From Algoriphagus vanfongensis DSM 17529 (GTDB lineage Bacteria > Bacteroidota > Bacteroidia > Cytophagales > Cyclobacteriaceae): 64,000 nt of DNA. Where the stretch lies: the NCBI RefSeq assembly GCF_000429465.1, contig NZ_KE386906.1:62001-126000 (forward strand), given 5' to 3'. The notes beneath the pieces are model-generated. The model did no database searches and was not told where the DNA came from. It saw only the letters and a program-made list of their open reading frames with translations. A program made the position numbers and the translations under genes. This document shows, piece after piece, positions 44,308-54,454 of this stretch. The stretch's first letter is position 1. Each line of letters starts with the position of its first letter.

Positions 44308-46179
44308 ATGTGTGGGATAGCAGGAATAATTAAATTTCAAGGGGAAATTTCTGACGAGGAATTGACGAGGTTGGATGAGGCTTTGGAGGCTCAAAATCAT
44401 CGAGGACCTGACGCTAGTTCTTCTTGGAACTGTCCGAAGATTGCATTGGGCCACAATAGGCTATCAATTATTGATCTTTCTTCTTCAGCAAACCAGCCGT
44501 TTTCTCGCGAAGATTTGGGACTAACTGTTGTGTTTAATGGTGAAATTTACAATTATCAAGAGTTACGAGATACTCTTCAAGGTGTTGGATTTCAATTTTT
44601 TACTACCTCAGATACTGAGGTTCTTTTAGTAGCTTATCATCATTTTGGAAAACGAGTACTAGAAAAATTGGTGGGGATGTTTGCCTTTGTAATATATGAT
44701 CGCCAATTACAGACCGTATTTGTGGGCAGGGATAGGTTTGGGGAGAAGCCGTTATTTTTTATTCAATCTGATCAAGAAATTATATTTGCTTCAGAGCTTC
44801 TTGCATTAAAAAAACTCTATGCTGGGGATTTGAATATCAATCAAAATGCAGTAGTGGATTTGATGGAGAACATGTATATCAATCTTCACCATACCATCTA
44901 TAAAGAGGTCAGTGTTTTTCCGCCAGCTCATTATTTGTTTATAAGGGATAATGTACTGGAGTGGGAGAAATATTACCATTATCCACTTGTGGCTACTAAA
45001 AATCAAGAGTTTGGAAGTCTTAAATCCCAAGTAAAAAGTCTATTAACTGAAATAGTGGCCAATGAACTCCATGCTGATGTTCCGGTTGCTACTTTTTTGA
45101 GTTCAGGGATTGATTCTTCAGTGATTACTGCAATAGCTAAAGAGCACAAGCCAGATATTTTAGCAATAACCATGTCTACTGGTGATCCTAAAAGTGATGA
45201 GACAGATCCTGCCCGAAATTTTGCTAAAAAGCTTAATATACAACAAGAAATTGTCTCGGTAGAGCCCAGCTCTCTCCATGTGTTGGTCAAACTGCTCAAA
45301 AACATCCAACCTTTAGCAGATGCTTCTTTGATTCCCACACATCTAGTAACAGAGGCTGTAAATTCCCATACTAAAGTAATGCTATCTGGAGATGCTGGGG
45401 ATGAAGTTTTTGGCTCTTATAATAAACCGAATTTATATAAGGAATTTGGAAATAGGTCCATTCCAGGTGGAAGCACATTCATATCTAGCTTTATGAAGAT
45501 TTCTGAGTCATCTTGGGAAAAGTATCTATCTGATAAGAATCGCTTCAAACTTAGTAGTTGGGAAGGCTTCTATTTGAAAACAAATCTTTCTGGTAATTAT
45601 TGGAAAGTGTTTAGGTCTGGTAAACCCATCAACCAAGTAAGTAAGATTGCAGCTCAATTATTACCAAAGTATTCTGGGAATCCGGAAAAATTGTCATTTG
45701 GTGTAGATATCGAGACCAGGCTTCCTGGAGATTTTTTGCAAAAGGTCGATGCCGCTTCAATGCGGAGTTCCTTAGAAGTAAGAGCTCCTTTTTTGGATCA
45801 TCGACTTGTAGATCTATCATTATCTAGTAGTACCGAATCTCTAATGCCAACTCAAATTGATAAGGAGGTCACTAGGGCTATATATAAAGATTTTGCAGGA
45901 TATGAGCATGTGGGCAGTAAAAAAGGTTTTTCCATCCCTTATCTTGATTATCTGAGAGGGGCATGGGGAGATGTCTTAGAAAAATTCCTAAAAGAAAAGC
46001 TTTCTGCCCAATATTTTGATTTTAATACTGATGGCCTTTTAAAAATGCTCAGAGAGTTGAGGGAAGTCCCAAGACAGTCATACGCCCGGATTTTATTTTC
46101 AGCATTGGTAATGGAAATATGGCTTAGAGTCTTTCATTTAGATCAAAATATCCACATTTCAGTTAGCACGAAAAAATAG
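44308..46179 (+). CDS. Asparagine synthase-type amidotransferase, copy 1
   Basis: A 623-aa protein with N-terminal glutaminase domain (catalytic Cys2 in MCGIAGII, HNRLSIIDL, VFNGEIYN) and a C-terminal ATP-pyrophosphatase domain (FLSSGIDSS near residue 265, where the usual SGG is SSG; SGDAGDEVFGSY; EVRAPFLDHRLVDLS). Within polysaccharide loci, such enzymes are inferred to amidate uronic acids rather than make asparagine (as with WbpS-type proteins). With the UDP-HexNAc dehydrogenase of this locus, a uronamide sugar is plausible. Confidence 0.9.
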   Translation: MCGIAGIIKFQGEISDEELTRLDEALEAQNHRGPDASSSWNCPKIALGHNRLSIIDLSSSANQPFSREDLGLTVVFNGEIYNYQELRDTLQGVGFQFFTTSDTEVLLVAYHHFGKRVLEKLVGMFAFVIYDRQLQTVFVGRDRFGEKPLFFIQSDQEIIFASELLALKKLYAGDLNINQNAVVDLMENMYINLHHTIYKEVSVFPPAHYLFIRDNVLEWEKYYHYPLVATKNQEFGSLKSQVKSLLTEIVANELHADVPVATFLSSGIDSSVITAIAKEHKPDILAITMSTGDPKSDETDPARNFAKKLNIQQEIVSVEPSSLHVLVKLLKNIQPLADASLIPTHLVTEAVNSHTKVMLSGDAGDEVFGSYNKPNLYKEFGNRSIPGGSTFISSFMKISESSWEKYLSDKNRFKLSSWEGFYLKTNLSGNYWKVFRSGKPINQVSKIAAQLLPKYSGNPEKLSFGVDIETRLPGDFLQKVDAASMRSSLEVRAPFLDHRLVDLSLSSSTESLMPTQIDKEVTRAIYKDFAGYEHVGSKKGFSIPYLDYLRGAWGDVLEKFLKEKLSAQYFDFNTDGLLKMLRELREVPRQSYARILFSALVMEIWLRVFHLDQNIHISVSTKK

Positions 46180-46182
46180 TAC

Positions 46183-47580
46183 ATGCGAGTTTGTCTTTTG
46201 ATACCTGATGGGGTAGGGATAAGGAATTATCTCTATTCAGATTTGATTAAAATACTTCAGCAAGGTGGTAACCAGGTAGTTCTTTGGCATAGTTTGGATC
46301 CTCAAATGATACAAATCGCTGAAAACAGACTTGGTGTCAAATTTGATCAGTTTCCTTACGTTCATAGACCCAATGGGGTAGCTGCGCAGCTATTGAGAGA
46401 GTCTGGACGATATGGACGAATAAGACTAAATGCAAAAACGAAAAATAACTCCACAATTTTGACCAATTGGTCAAGAGCTTCTACTTCTTTCAAAGGGAAA
46501 TTACTTAATTATTTTGCAGAGAAGATTGGCAGTAGGGTTAAGAGCTATGACAGGGTTTCGCTGATTGAAGAGAAGGGATTTAAGCTGCTTCGATCAAGCA
46601 AAGAGTATCGAGAAGCAAAGAAAGTTTTGGAGGAGATGAAGCCGGATATACTTTTCTGTACACATCAGAGGGTTTATTCTGTGACGCCAGCAATTGAAGC
46701 AGCAAAAGCTTTAAACATCCCTACATCTACAGCTATTTTTTCTTGGGATAATTTGCCAAAGGGGCGGTTGCCATTCCGTGCAGATCAATATTTGGTCTGG
46801 AGCGAATACATGAAAAACGAATTGAAGGATTATTATCCTGATATTGAGGATAAGACTATCAAGGTGACTGGTTCTCCTCAGTTTGATTTTTATTTTCAAA
46901 AAGGCCTTATACTAGACCGAAAAGAGTTTGCCGATAAATTTGATCTAGATATAGCCAAAGAATGGGTTTGTTTCTCCGGATGTGATACAATCACTTCTCC
47001 AAATGACCCTCAATATCTAAAAGATGTTGGGGAAGCTCTGATTGATCAGTCTGGTATTCAGCTCATATTTAGACCTGTCCCTGTAGAGCCCCTATCTCGT
47101 TACCTTAAAGTGTTAGAGGAGTATCCTGAAGTTCGTTTGATTAAACCCAAATGGGAAAAAGGCGATCACTGGGGAAGTTTTTTTCCATTATTTGAGGATA
47201 TCCAACTCTTAGTGAATCTCGCTTTCCATTGTAAAGTAGTAATCAATATGGGATCCACTATGGCGTTGGACTTTATTACCTATGGAAATGTAGGTCTTTA
47301 TTTGAGATATGATCATTACAAGGACGTCAAATCGAATTGGTCTGTAGATACGATTTATAAATTTCAGCATTTCAGATCTATGGAAAATTGGAAGGCTGTA
47401 GGGTTCATCTATTCCAAGTCTGAAATTCTGCCTGAAATAAAAAGAGCTATCAAGGCTCCAGATGAGGTGGCTCCTGATCGTACCAAATGGTTTGATAAAA
47501 TAGTGGAACCTAAAAAGTCTGAATCATCTGCCCAAAGAGTAGCTGATGCTTTGATCTCTTTGGCTAATACACAGAGTTAA
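46183..47580 (+). CDS. GT-B-fold surface-carbohydrate biosynthesis protein
   Basis: A 465-aa protein with an N-terminal MRVCLLIPDGVGIRNYLYSDLIK, a linker with DILFCTHQRVYS, and a C-terminal domain KVTGSPQFDFY, FSGCDTITSPNDPQYL and INMGSTMALDFITYG, a GT-B-like donor site. It resembles capsule-type transferases of the glycogen-phosphorylase superfamily but not a firm CAZy family. It is 3 nt after the AsnB gene. Confidence 0.75.
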   Translation: MRVCLLIPDGVGIRNYLYSDLIKILQQGGNQVVLWHSLDPQMIQIAENRLGVKFDQFPYVHRPNGVAAQLLRESGRYGRIRLNAKTKNNSTILTNWSRASTSFKGKLLNYFAEKIGSRVKSYDRVSLIEEKGFKLLRSSKEYREAKKVLEEMKPDILFCTHQRVYSVTPAIEAAKALNIPTSTAIFSWDNLPKGRLPFRADQYLVWSEYMKNELKDYYPDIEDKTIKVTGSPQFDFYFQKGLILDRKEFADKFDLDIAKEWVCFSGCDTITSPNDPQYLKDVGEALIDQSGIQLIFRPVPVEPLSRYLKVLEEYPEVRLIKPKWEKGDHWGSFFPLFEDIQLLVNLAFHCKVVINMGSTMALDFITYGNVGLYLRYDHYKDVKSNWSVDTIYKFQHFRSMENWKAVGFIYSKSEILPEIKRAIKAPDEVAPDRTKWFDKIVEPKKSESSAQRVADALISLANTQS

Positions 47581-47584
47581 TAGT

Positions 47585-48736
47585 ATGCACCTCTGCTATC
47601 TGACCAATGAATATCCGGGACCAGGAAAGTCTCATGGTGGTATTGGAAGTTTTTTAATAGTGATTTGTCCTGCATTGGTCAAGGCAGGTCATCAAGTGAC
47701 TATCATCAATGGTACATCGGGTCAAAGAGATATTGTAGAAAGGGATGGAGTCAAAATTATATACACTCCTTTTTCCTCTAAAAGAGGAATTGCTTGGGCT
47801 CATAATTATAATGCAGTTGATAGGGAAATAGAACTTCTGCATAGAATTCAACCAATAGACGTAATAGAGGGCTCTGAATTGAGCTTTGCATTTTTAACTA
47901 AAAGACCAGATATCGCCTTTATAATCCGCCTCCATGGCGGGCATCATTTTTTTGCAGAAGGTGAAAATAGAAAGGTGAATTTTTGGAAAGGATATCAAGA
48001 AAAAAGGTCTTTTGCCAAGGCAGATGGTTTTATAGGAGTTTCAAACTACGTCGTCAGACATACCTCCAATTTCCTTAAAATCAAACCTCGACCAGTAAAA
48101 GTAATCATGATCCCAATTAATCTGGAAATGTTTTCAGGCGGTGAGTTTTCTGCTATAGAACCTTACCAGTTAGTGTTCGCAGGGACTTTGATAGAAAAAA
48201 AAGGAATAAGGCAATTGTGCCAAGCAATGGCAAGAGTAGTTGACAAATTTCCTTTGGCTCGTCTGCATGTTTATGGTAGAGATTGGAAGGATAGATCAGG
48301 TAATTCATATTTGGAAATACTCCAATCTATTATTCCAAAATCGCTTCAGAATCATATTGTTTTCCATGGACAGGTAGACCAGCGATCTCTCCCAGAAATT
48401 TACTCTAAAGCACATTGTTGTGTCTTTCCTTCACATGTAGAAACGTTGGGCTTAGTAGCACCAGAAGCTATGGCTATGGGGAGAGCTGTGATTTATACAT
48501 CTACTGGTCCCGGTCCAGAAGTGATCGAAGATGGTGTTTCAGGTTGGCTTTGTGACCCTCATGACCCGGAAGATATTGCAGAAAAAATCATAGATGTATT
48601 TTCAAATGATACAGAGATGAAAAAAAGAGCTTGTGCCGGACAAGAAAAAGTCAAACATCAGTTTAATATCAAAAATATCTTAAACCAAAACTTAGATTTT
48701 TATACTGAGGTGAAAAACAATCTATCTCAATTATGA
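47585..48736 (+). CDS. Family 4 glycosyltransferase
   Basis: A 383-aa GT-B protein: HLCYLTNEYPGPGKSHGGIGSF N-terminal loop, LVFAGTLIEKKGIRQLCQAM donor-site start, and the EX7E motif in HVETLGLVAPEAMAMGRAVIYT. Overlaps the next gene by four bases (ATGA). Confidence 0.92.
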   Translation: MHLCYLTNEYPGPGKSHGGIGSFLIVICPALVKAGHQVTIINGTSGQRDIVERDGVKIIYTPFSSKRGIAWAHNYNAVDREIELLHRIQPIDVIEGSELSFAFLTKRPDIAFIIRLHGGHHFFAEGENRKVNFWKGYQEKRSFAKADGFIGVSNYVVRHTSNFLKIKPRPVKVIMIPINLEMFSGGEFSAIEPYQLVFAGTLIEKKGIRQLCQAMARVVDKFPLARLHVYGRDWKDRSGNSYLEILQSIIPKSLQNHIVFHGQVDQRSLPEIYSKAHCCVFPSHVETLGLVAPEAMAMGRAVIYTSTGPGPEVIEDGVSGWLCDPHDPEDIAEKIIDVFSNDTEMKKRACAGQEKVKHQFNIKNILNQNLDFYTEVKNNLSQL

Positions 48737-49854
48737 GATTTTTGATCGTATCCCATGTGGTGCACAAAAAGGTCGGAGATAAGTTTTTTGCTTACGGGCC
48801 ATATGTTAAGGAAATGAATCTTTGGTTCCGCCATGTTGATGAGGTGATAGTCCTAGCTCCATGCATCGACGACGAGAGTCCTGACCCCATTGATCTGCCA
48901 TACATCCACTCCAATCTAAAAATTGTGGAGGTACCTGAAATTAACACATTATCATGGCCTGCCAGATTGAAGTTGTTGATTCAGCTTCCAATAGCATTTT
49001 TCAAAACATTTGTTGAAATGGGTAGGGCAGATCATATCCATCTTCGCTGTCCTGGTAATATAGGTTTGATTGGTTCTTTCGTGCAGATTTTCTTTCCTTG
49101 GAAGAATAAGTCAGCTAAATATGCTGGAAACTGGGACCCAAATAGTGCGCAACCACTCACTTACAAATGGCAGCGAAATATCCTTGCAAATCAATTTTGG
49201 ACTAGAAATATGCGAGTGCTTGTGTATGGAGATTGGAACCGAAACAATCGAAATCTTTTGAGCTTTTTTACTGCATCCTATTCAGAATCAGAAATCGTCG
49301 AAAGTCCCGTCAGAAGTTTATCTTTCCCTTTGCAATTGATTTACGTTGGAAGTCTTCACTCAGGCAAAAATCCGATGATCAGCTGCGAAACAGCTAAACA
49401 TTTGACCCAAGGTGGAGTGAAATGTCAATTGCATCTTTATGGAGAAGGTACGGAGCGTACAAGAATCCAAGAATTTATTCATGATAATAAGCTAAAGTCT
49501 GTGATTGTTTTGCATGGTAATGTAGGTGCACAAGAACTGAAGAAAGCATTTTGTCAAAGTCATTTTTTGCTCTTTGCTTCAGAAACTGAAGGCTGGCCAA
49601 AGGCTGTTGCTGAAGCAATGTTCTGGGGCTGTTTGCCTCTGACTACGCCAGTATCTTGTGTGCCAGAGATGATAGGTGATGGCAGTAGAGGGGATTTGGT
49701 GAAAAAGGATGCTAAAGACCTTGCCGCTAGAATAGAATTTTACCTTCAGAATCAACGTATGTATGGACAAAAAGCCCAAAGCGCAATGGAATGGTCAAGG
49801 AGATTTACTTTAGAAAAGTTTGAGGCTGAAATTCAAAAAGTATTGTTGAATTGA
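48733..49854 (+). CDS. Family 4-like glycosyltransferase
   Basis: A 373-aa GT-B protein. RFLIVSHVVHKKVGDKFFAYGPYVKEMN at the N-terminus, HLRCPGNIGLIG, then LIYVGSLHSGKNP and EX7E motif ETEGWPKAVAEAMFWGCLPL. The long N-terminal loop is unusual for GT4. Start codon overlaps the previous stop; its own stop overlaps a TTG start. Confidence 0.88.
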   Translation: MRFLIVSHVVHKKVGDKFFAYGPYVKEMNLWFRHVDEVIVLAPCIDDESPDPIDLPYIHSNLKIVEVPEINTLSWPARLKLLIQLPIAFFKTFVEMGRADHIHLRCPGNIGLIGSFVQIFFPWKNKSAKYAGNWDPNSAQPLTYKWQRNILANQFWTRNMRVLVYGDWNRNNRNLLSFFTASYSESEIVESPVRSLSFPLQLIYVGSLHSGKNPMISCETAKHLTQGGVKCQLHLYGEGTERTRIQEFIHDNKLKSVIVLHGNVGAQELKKAFCQSHFLLFASETEGWPKAVAEAMFWGCLPLTTPVSCVPEMIGDGSRGDLVKKDAKDLAARIEFYLQNQRMYGQKAQSAMEWSRRFTLEKFEAEIQKVLLN

Positions 49855-50927
49855 AGAATAAAGTGTTTTTCCAGCTAGTCGATACCCTATCTATGGGAGG
49901 AGCTGAGCGTATGAGTGTCAATATAGCCGGAGCTATGGAGGAGGATGGTTGGGAGAGCCATTTAGTAGTTTCTAGAAGCGGAGGAGGACTAGAGGCTCAC
50001 TTACCTTCAGGAGTGAATGTTCATCTCTTAAATAAATCGACTTTTTATGATTTAGGAGCTTTTTATAACTTGATTAAGTTATTCCGCAAACATCGTCCAT
50101 TGATCTTGCATGCACATAGCACATCCATTTATTGGGCAGTTTTGCTTAAAATAGTTGTAGGTGACTTCCACTTGATATGGCATGATCATTTTGGTCTGAG
50201 TGACCAATTAGACAAATATCCTAGGAAGGATATCGTTGTTTTGTCCAAATGGATTGATCGGATTATTGTAGTCAACGAAAAATTAAAAGATTACTGGAGA
50301 AATCTTATTCCTTATCGTAAAGAGGATATTACATATATTGGCAATTTTCCATGGCTTAATTTACCAGAGAAAACAAAATGTGAACTATTCACTTTTCTCA
50401 ATTTGGCAAATCTTCGACCACAAAAAGACCAAATTACTCTTTTGAAGGCATGCAAAATATTGGTAGATCAAGATAGAAAGTTTAAGGTACAGCTAGTTGG
50501 AGAATATGTAGATCAGGAATGGACTAATCAGGTGAAAGATACACTTGTGGATCTGAATTTAGAGGGTTTTGTCGAACTCGTAGGACCTGTCAGCGAGGTA
50601 AGTTTATGTTTGGCTAAAGCGCATGCCGGGATTTTAAGTTCAGAATCCGAAGGACTTCCAGTGGCCTTATTGGAATACGGATTGGCAGGATTACCTGTCA
50701 TCTGTACCCAAGTAGGTGATTGCCCAAAGGTTTTGAGCTCACCTGACTTAGGGATTTTGGTCCCGAAGTCTTCTCCAGAGGAATTAGCTCTCGCTATGGA
50801 TAGACTGCTTTCGGACTATTCATCCAATAAATTGATGGGGGAGAAATTGCAAGAAAAAATAATTCGAGAATATGGTAAGGGTAATTTTCTCGACAGTTAT
50901 TATAAAATAATCCCGACAACGACTTAA
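49851..50927 (+). CDS. Family 4 glycosyltransferase
   Basis: A 358-aa GT-B protein with TTG start overlapping the previous stop (TTGA). QLVDTLSMGGAERMSVNIAGAM acceptor loop, HAHSTSIYWA, LANLRPQKDQITLLKAC donor domain and EX7E motif ESEGLPVALLEYGLAGLPVICT. Ten bases separate it from the O-antigen polymerase-like gene. Confidence 0.92.
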   Translation: MKNKVFFQLVDTLSMGGAERMSVNIAGAMEEDGWESHLVVSRSGGGLEAHLPSGVNVHLLNKSTFYDLGAFYNLIKLFRKHRPLILHAHSTSIYWAVLLKIVVGDFHLIWHDHFGLSDQLDKYPRKDIVVLSKWIDRIIVVNEKLKDYWRNLIPYRKEDITYIGNFPWLNLPEKTKCELFTFLNLANLRPQKDQITLLKACKILVDQDRKFKVQLVGEYVDQEWTNQVKDTLVDLNLEGFVELVGPVSEVSLCLAKAHAGILSSESEGLPVALLEYGLAGLPVICTQVGDCPKVLSSPDLGILVPKSSPEELALAMDRLLSDYSSNKLMGEKLQEKIIREYGKGNFLDSYYKIIPTTT

Positions 50928-50937
50928 TTGAAATAAT

Positions 50938-52350
50938 TTGATAAAGTATTTACTGAATTATAGAAGTGGGTTATTCTGGATAGTTGTCCATATTATCTTA
51001 GGCATTCTCTCATTACTGAGCCCTTTCCCAATTATTGGGTGGTTTTACCTTTCTTTATTTTCTTCGTTGTGGGTAGCTCTGAGACCCAAGGTTCCTTTGT
51101 CGATTTATTTGGCGATGATAAGCTACCATGTCTCATTCGAATTGCTTTCGCGCATGAGTGGTACATCTCCCTATATTCCATATGAGTTGGGGAAATATTT
51201 GTTCTTCGCCTTTACCGTTTTTGGAATCGTCAAATACAGGGTTTCAAATTTGCCGGGTCTTTGGTTGATCCTCTGTCTTATTCCTGGATTATTGATAGAC
51301 CTTTCGGGTGAAGTCAACAGGCAGGATATAGTTTTTAATTTTTTGGGACCTTTGAATACCGGTCTTGCAGTACTTTTATTTTCTGCTGCTCCCATTTCCA
51401 AGACTATGCTCAAACGTATTTTGACGGTCAGTATTTTACCTTTGATTTCGGTATTGTGTCATTCCTTTTTCAAGGCTCCAGATTTGGATAAGGTAGAGTT
51501 TGGATTGGGGGCAAATATGGCAACTAGTGGTGGCTTCGGGTCCAACCAAGTGTCGACAGGATTAGGCTTGGCATCATTTTTAATTTTTATCTTTTGGATT
51601 AATCGATGGAGATTCTCAGGATATCGGTGGCTCGATACGTTGATGATGATAATTTTCATTCTTCAAGGGCTCCTTACTTTTTCTAGAGGTGGGATGGTTA
51701 CTGGGTTTGTGGGGATTGTCATGGTGATTGTTTTCCTCAAACGTGCTTCTCCAGAGCAGAGCAAAGCATTTCATATCCCTAGGATAGGTAAATACCTGTT
51801 GCCTGCAATAGGCTTGATGATTGGAGCTTTTTATGTAGTGAATATCATCACTAACGGAATGCTCTTTTTAAGGTACCAAGGCGAAACAACTGGTACGATG
51901 GCTGGCAATAAAGAGAAAGATCTAAATACAATCACATCCGGAAGGTTAGATATTTTCGAGGGAGACATGGACCTTTGGCTTGAACATCCAGTTTTTGGTG
52001 TCGGTGTAGGTGCTTCTAAATATTTAAGAGATAAAATGCATAACGTAGTAGCCCATGTCGAATTCAGCCGTTTATTGGCAGAGCATGGGTTGCTGGGTTT
52101 GATTTACTTTTGTTTGCTTATTTACCTAGGAATAAGGTTGCCACGGTCTAACGCGGACCCATCTGTAGTAGCTATTGTGTGTGCTTTTTTTGCAGTGGGT
52201 GTATTTACCAGTTTTCATGCCGCGATGAGAACTTTTGTTTCACCCTTGACTATTGGCCTCAGCATGATCTATGTAAGGTCATTAGTTCCAAGAAAAAAGA
52301 CTAAGCAACTATCAGATCTCGGCGTAAATCAAACGCTAGTTAAACTGTAA
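50938..52350 (+). CDS. O-antigen ligase/polymerase-like membrane protein
   Basis: A 470-aa protein with about 11-12 membrane helices and a periplasmic loop containing TSGRLDIFEGDMDLWLEHPVFGVGVGASKYL, followed by HVEFSRLLAEHGLLGLI. This is the Wzy_C / WaaL superfamily pattern, in which the loop carries a catalytic arginine/histidine pair. As the only such protein in locus 2 it is the likely polymerase (Wzy). TTG start: no ATG lies before the first membrane helix. Confidence 0.85.
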   Translation: MIKYLLNYRSGLFWIVVHIILGILSLLSPFPIIGWFYLSLFSSLWVALRPKVPLSIYLAMISYHVSFELLSRMSGTSPYIPYELGKYLFFAFTVFGIVKYRVSNLPGLWLILCLIPGLLIDLSGEVNRQDIVFNFLGPLNTGLAVLLFSAAPISKTMLKRILTVSILPLISVLCHSFFKAPDLDKVEFGLGANMATSGGFGSNQVSTGLGLASFLIFIFWINRWRFSGYRWLDTLMMIIFILQGLLTFSRGGMVTGFVGIVMVIVFLKRASPEQSKAFHIPRIGKYLLPAIGLMIGAFYVVNIITNGMLFLRYQGETTGTMAGNKEKDLNTITSGRLDIFEGDMDLWLEHPVFGVGVGASKYLRDKMHNVVAHVEFSRLLAEHGLLGLIYFCLLIYLGIRLPRSNADPSVVAIVCAFFAVGVFTSFHAAMRTFVSPLTIGLSMIYVRSLVPRKKTKQLSDLGVNQTLVKL

Positions 52351-52366
52351 GTACCCAACAGGATAA

Positions 52367-53563
52367 ATGAAGATTTTGATTTTTTATCAGTATTTCGGCA
52401 CTCCAAGTGGGGGTTGGAGTACGCGTTATTATGAATTTACTAGACGTTGGGTCAAAGCAGGTCACTCAGTGACAGTTGTTACATCTCCATATTATAAGTC
52501 GGATATACAAGCTGATGGGTTTATTTCGAGAAAAAATGTGGAGGGTGTAGAACTTATCGTGGTAAATTCTCCAGACTCAAATAAGGATTCATTTTTTAAA
52601 AGAGCTTGGAATGCATTTCGGTTCAGCATAGTCTCGATCTATTTTGCTTTGAGTGAAGATCATGATCTAGTGTTGTCCAGCTCAGGGCCGATAACCACAG
52701 CGGTACCAGGATTATTTTCCAAATGGATTAGGGGTAAAAAATTGGTCTTTGAAGTTCGGGATTTATGGCCTAAAGGAGGAATTGAACTGGGTAAATTGAA
52801 AAATCCAATAATTCAACGGATTGCACTAGGATTTGAAAAGATAATTTATCAAAACTCATCTCTTGTTGTGGCTTGTTCAGGTGGGATGGAACAGGGAGTG
52901 AAAAATGTGGTTCCAGAGGTGTCTACTTTAGTAATATCCAATTCATCTGATGTAGAATTGTTTTCAAATAATGAGCATTTCCCTAATCTTCCGCAAGACT
53001 TTGATGCTACTTTACCCATATTTATCTATGCGGGATCTTTAGGCTTAATGGACGACTGTAGTCAGATTCTTGAGGGATTAAGGCTTATTGACAATTTGGA
53101 ATATAATGTAGTTTTTATCGGTGATGGAGCCGAGAGAAATCTATTGGAAAGACTCTGCGAAGATTATGGACTCCATAGAAAAGTTTGGTTTTTGGGTCTC
53201 ATCCCAAAGACTGAGGTAGTCAAGTGGTTTGGACTGGCTAGAGCAAGCTTTGTGACATTCAAGGATCTGCCAGTATTAGGGACCAACTCTCCTAACAAAA
53301 TGTTTGATTCGTTTGCTGCCGGTGTGCCTATTATCCAATCTACTCGTGGATGGATAGCTAATTTAGTCAATCAATCTTCCTGTGGAATTAATGTAGATCC
53401 AACCAAGCCCAAAGATTTTGCCGACGCTATTCAATTATTTTTAGAGAATCCTGATCTTGCTAATGAAATGGGGCGAAACGCAAAAGCTCTTGCGGAGAAT
53501 GACTTTAATCGAACCGTTCTTTCAAATAAATTTTTAGCAGGACTAAATGAATTAGTCCCATGA
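52367..53563 (+). CDS. Family 4 glycosyltransferase (WbuB-like)
   Basis: A 398-aa GT-B enzyme: KILIFYQYFGTPSGGWSTRYYEFTRRWVKAGHSVTVVTS and VLSSSGPITTAVPG followed by LVFEVRDLWPK, features of the WbuB group; donor domain IFIYAGSLGLMDD; C-terminal NKMFDSFAAGVPII. WbuB enzymes transfer aminosugars such as FucNAc. ATGA overlap with the following epimerase gene supports co-translation. Confidence 0.9.
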   Translation: MKILIFYQYFGTPSGGWSTRYYEFTRRWVKAGHSVTVVTSPYYKSDIQADGFISRKNVEGVELIVVNSPDSNKDSFFKRAWNAFRFSIVSIYFALSEDHDLVLSSSGPITTAVPGLFSKWIRGKKLVFEVRDLWPKGGIELGKLKNPIIQRIALGFEKIIYQNSSLVVACSGGMEQGVKNVVPEVSTLVISNSSDVELFSNNEHFPNLPQDFDATLPIFIYAGSLGLMDDCSQILEGLRLIDNLEYNVVFIGDGAERNLLERLCEDYGLHRKVWFLGLIPKTEVVKWFGLARASFVTFKDLPVLGTNSPNKMFDSFAAGVPIIQSTRGWIANLVNQSSCGINVDPTKPKDFADAIQLFLENPDLANEMGRNAKALAENDFNRTVLSNKFLAGLNELVP

Positions 53564-54447
53564 AAATATTACTGACTGGTGCGGGAGGTTTTCTAGGGAG
53601 TTATTTGCAAAAAGAGCTTATAGGTGAACTGAGTACGCTAGGTAGGCGAAGTTCAAGTTCTATCATTTGTAGTCTTGATAAAGAGGTTCCAGTCTTGAGT
53701 GAATACGACCTTATCGTTCATAATGCTGGATGGGCACACAGGATTCCAAAATCACCTGAACAAGAAAAGCGTTTCTTCGAAGTTAATTTTGTAGGTACAC
53801 AAAATCTAGTAACTGGCATAGATAATAGCGGAAAGTACCCACAGGCTATGGTTTTCATTAGTACAGTTGCTGTGTATGGTGTGGATACGGGCGAACTGAT
53901 AGCTGAGAGTTGTGAGCCAAATCCCAAAACTCCCTATGCAAAAAGTAAATATAAGGCAGAACAATTGCTTCAAGATTGGGCAAGTCAACATGGTGTCAAC
54001 CTATCTATTCTTCGACTTCCGCTGATTGCAGGAGGCAATCAAACACCTGGAAATCTCGGAGCAATGATCAAAGCGATCCAAAGAGGATACTATTTCCGAA
54101 TTGGAAAGGGAAGTGCAAAAAAGTCTTTGGTTTTGGCTGAAGATGTTGCATGCTTGATACCTACACTGATAAATACTACTGGTATTTTTAATTTGACCGA
54201 TGGTGTTAATCCTTCTCTAGCTGAATTGGAAGAATACCTTGGCTCATTCTACGGGAAGAGAGTCAGGTCAATCGCCCCATGGATTCTAAGAGTAGCAACA
54301 TGGTTTGGAGATTTGATTCCTGGATTTCCAATTAACTCTTATAGAATGGGGAAGTTGGGAGACTCTTTGACATTTGATGACGCAAAGGCCAGAAGAGAAT
54401 TGTCTTGGGATCCACGTCCAGTCATTGGAAATTTAGACCTACGATAA
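53560..54447 (+). CDS. Extended SDR: nucleotide-sugar epimerase/reductase (WbpV-like)
   Basis: A 295-aa protein with the NAD-binding TGAGGFLG motif (residues 6-13), the HNAGWAH strand, STVAVYG and the catalytic Tyr-Lys pair in YAKSKYKAE. C-terminal FDDAKARRELSWDPRP is common in WbpV-type proteins, which reduce UDP-4-keto-6-deoxy-GlcNAc to UDP-QuiNAc. An epimerase role cannot be excluded. Product probably feeds the neighbouring WbuB-like transferase. Confidence 0.82.
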   Translation: MKILLTGAGGFLGSYLQKELIGELSTLGRRSSSSIICSLDKEVPVLSEYDLIVHNAGWAHRIPKSPEQEKRFFEVNFVGTQNLVTGIDNSGKYPQAMVFISTVAVYGVDTGELIAESCEPNPKTPYAKSKYKAEQLLQDWASQHGVNLSILRLPLIAGGNQTPGNLGAMIKAIQRGYYFRIGKGSAKKSLVLAEDVACLIPTLINTTGIFNLTDGVNPSLAELEEYLGSFYGKRVRSIAPWILRVATWFGDLIPGFPINSYRMGKLGDSLTFDDAKARRELSWDPRPVIGNLDLR

Positions 54448-54454
54448 GTTAGCA

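Noticed and set aside
30264..53563. Recent duplication among the many GT4 genes
   Set aside because: The genes share only the general fold motifs; N-terminal loops and EX7E surroundings differ widely, so tandem duplication is not evident by eye.
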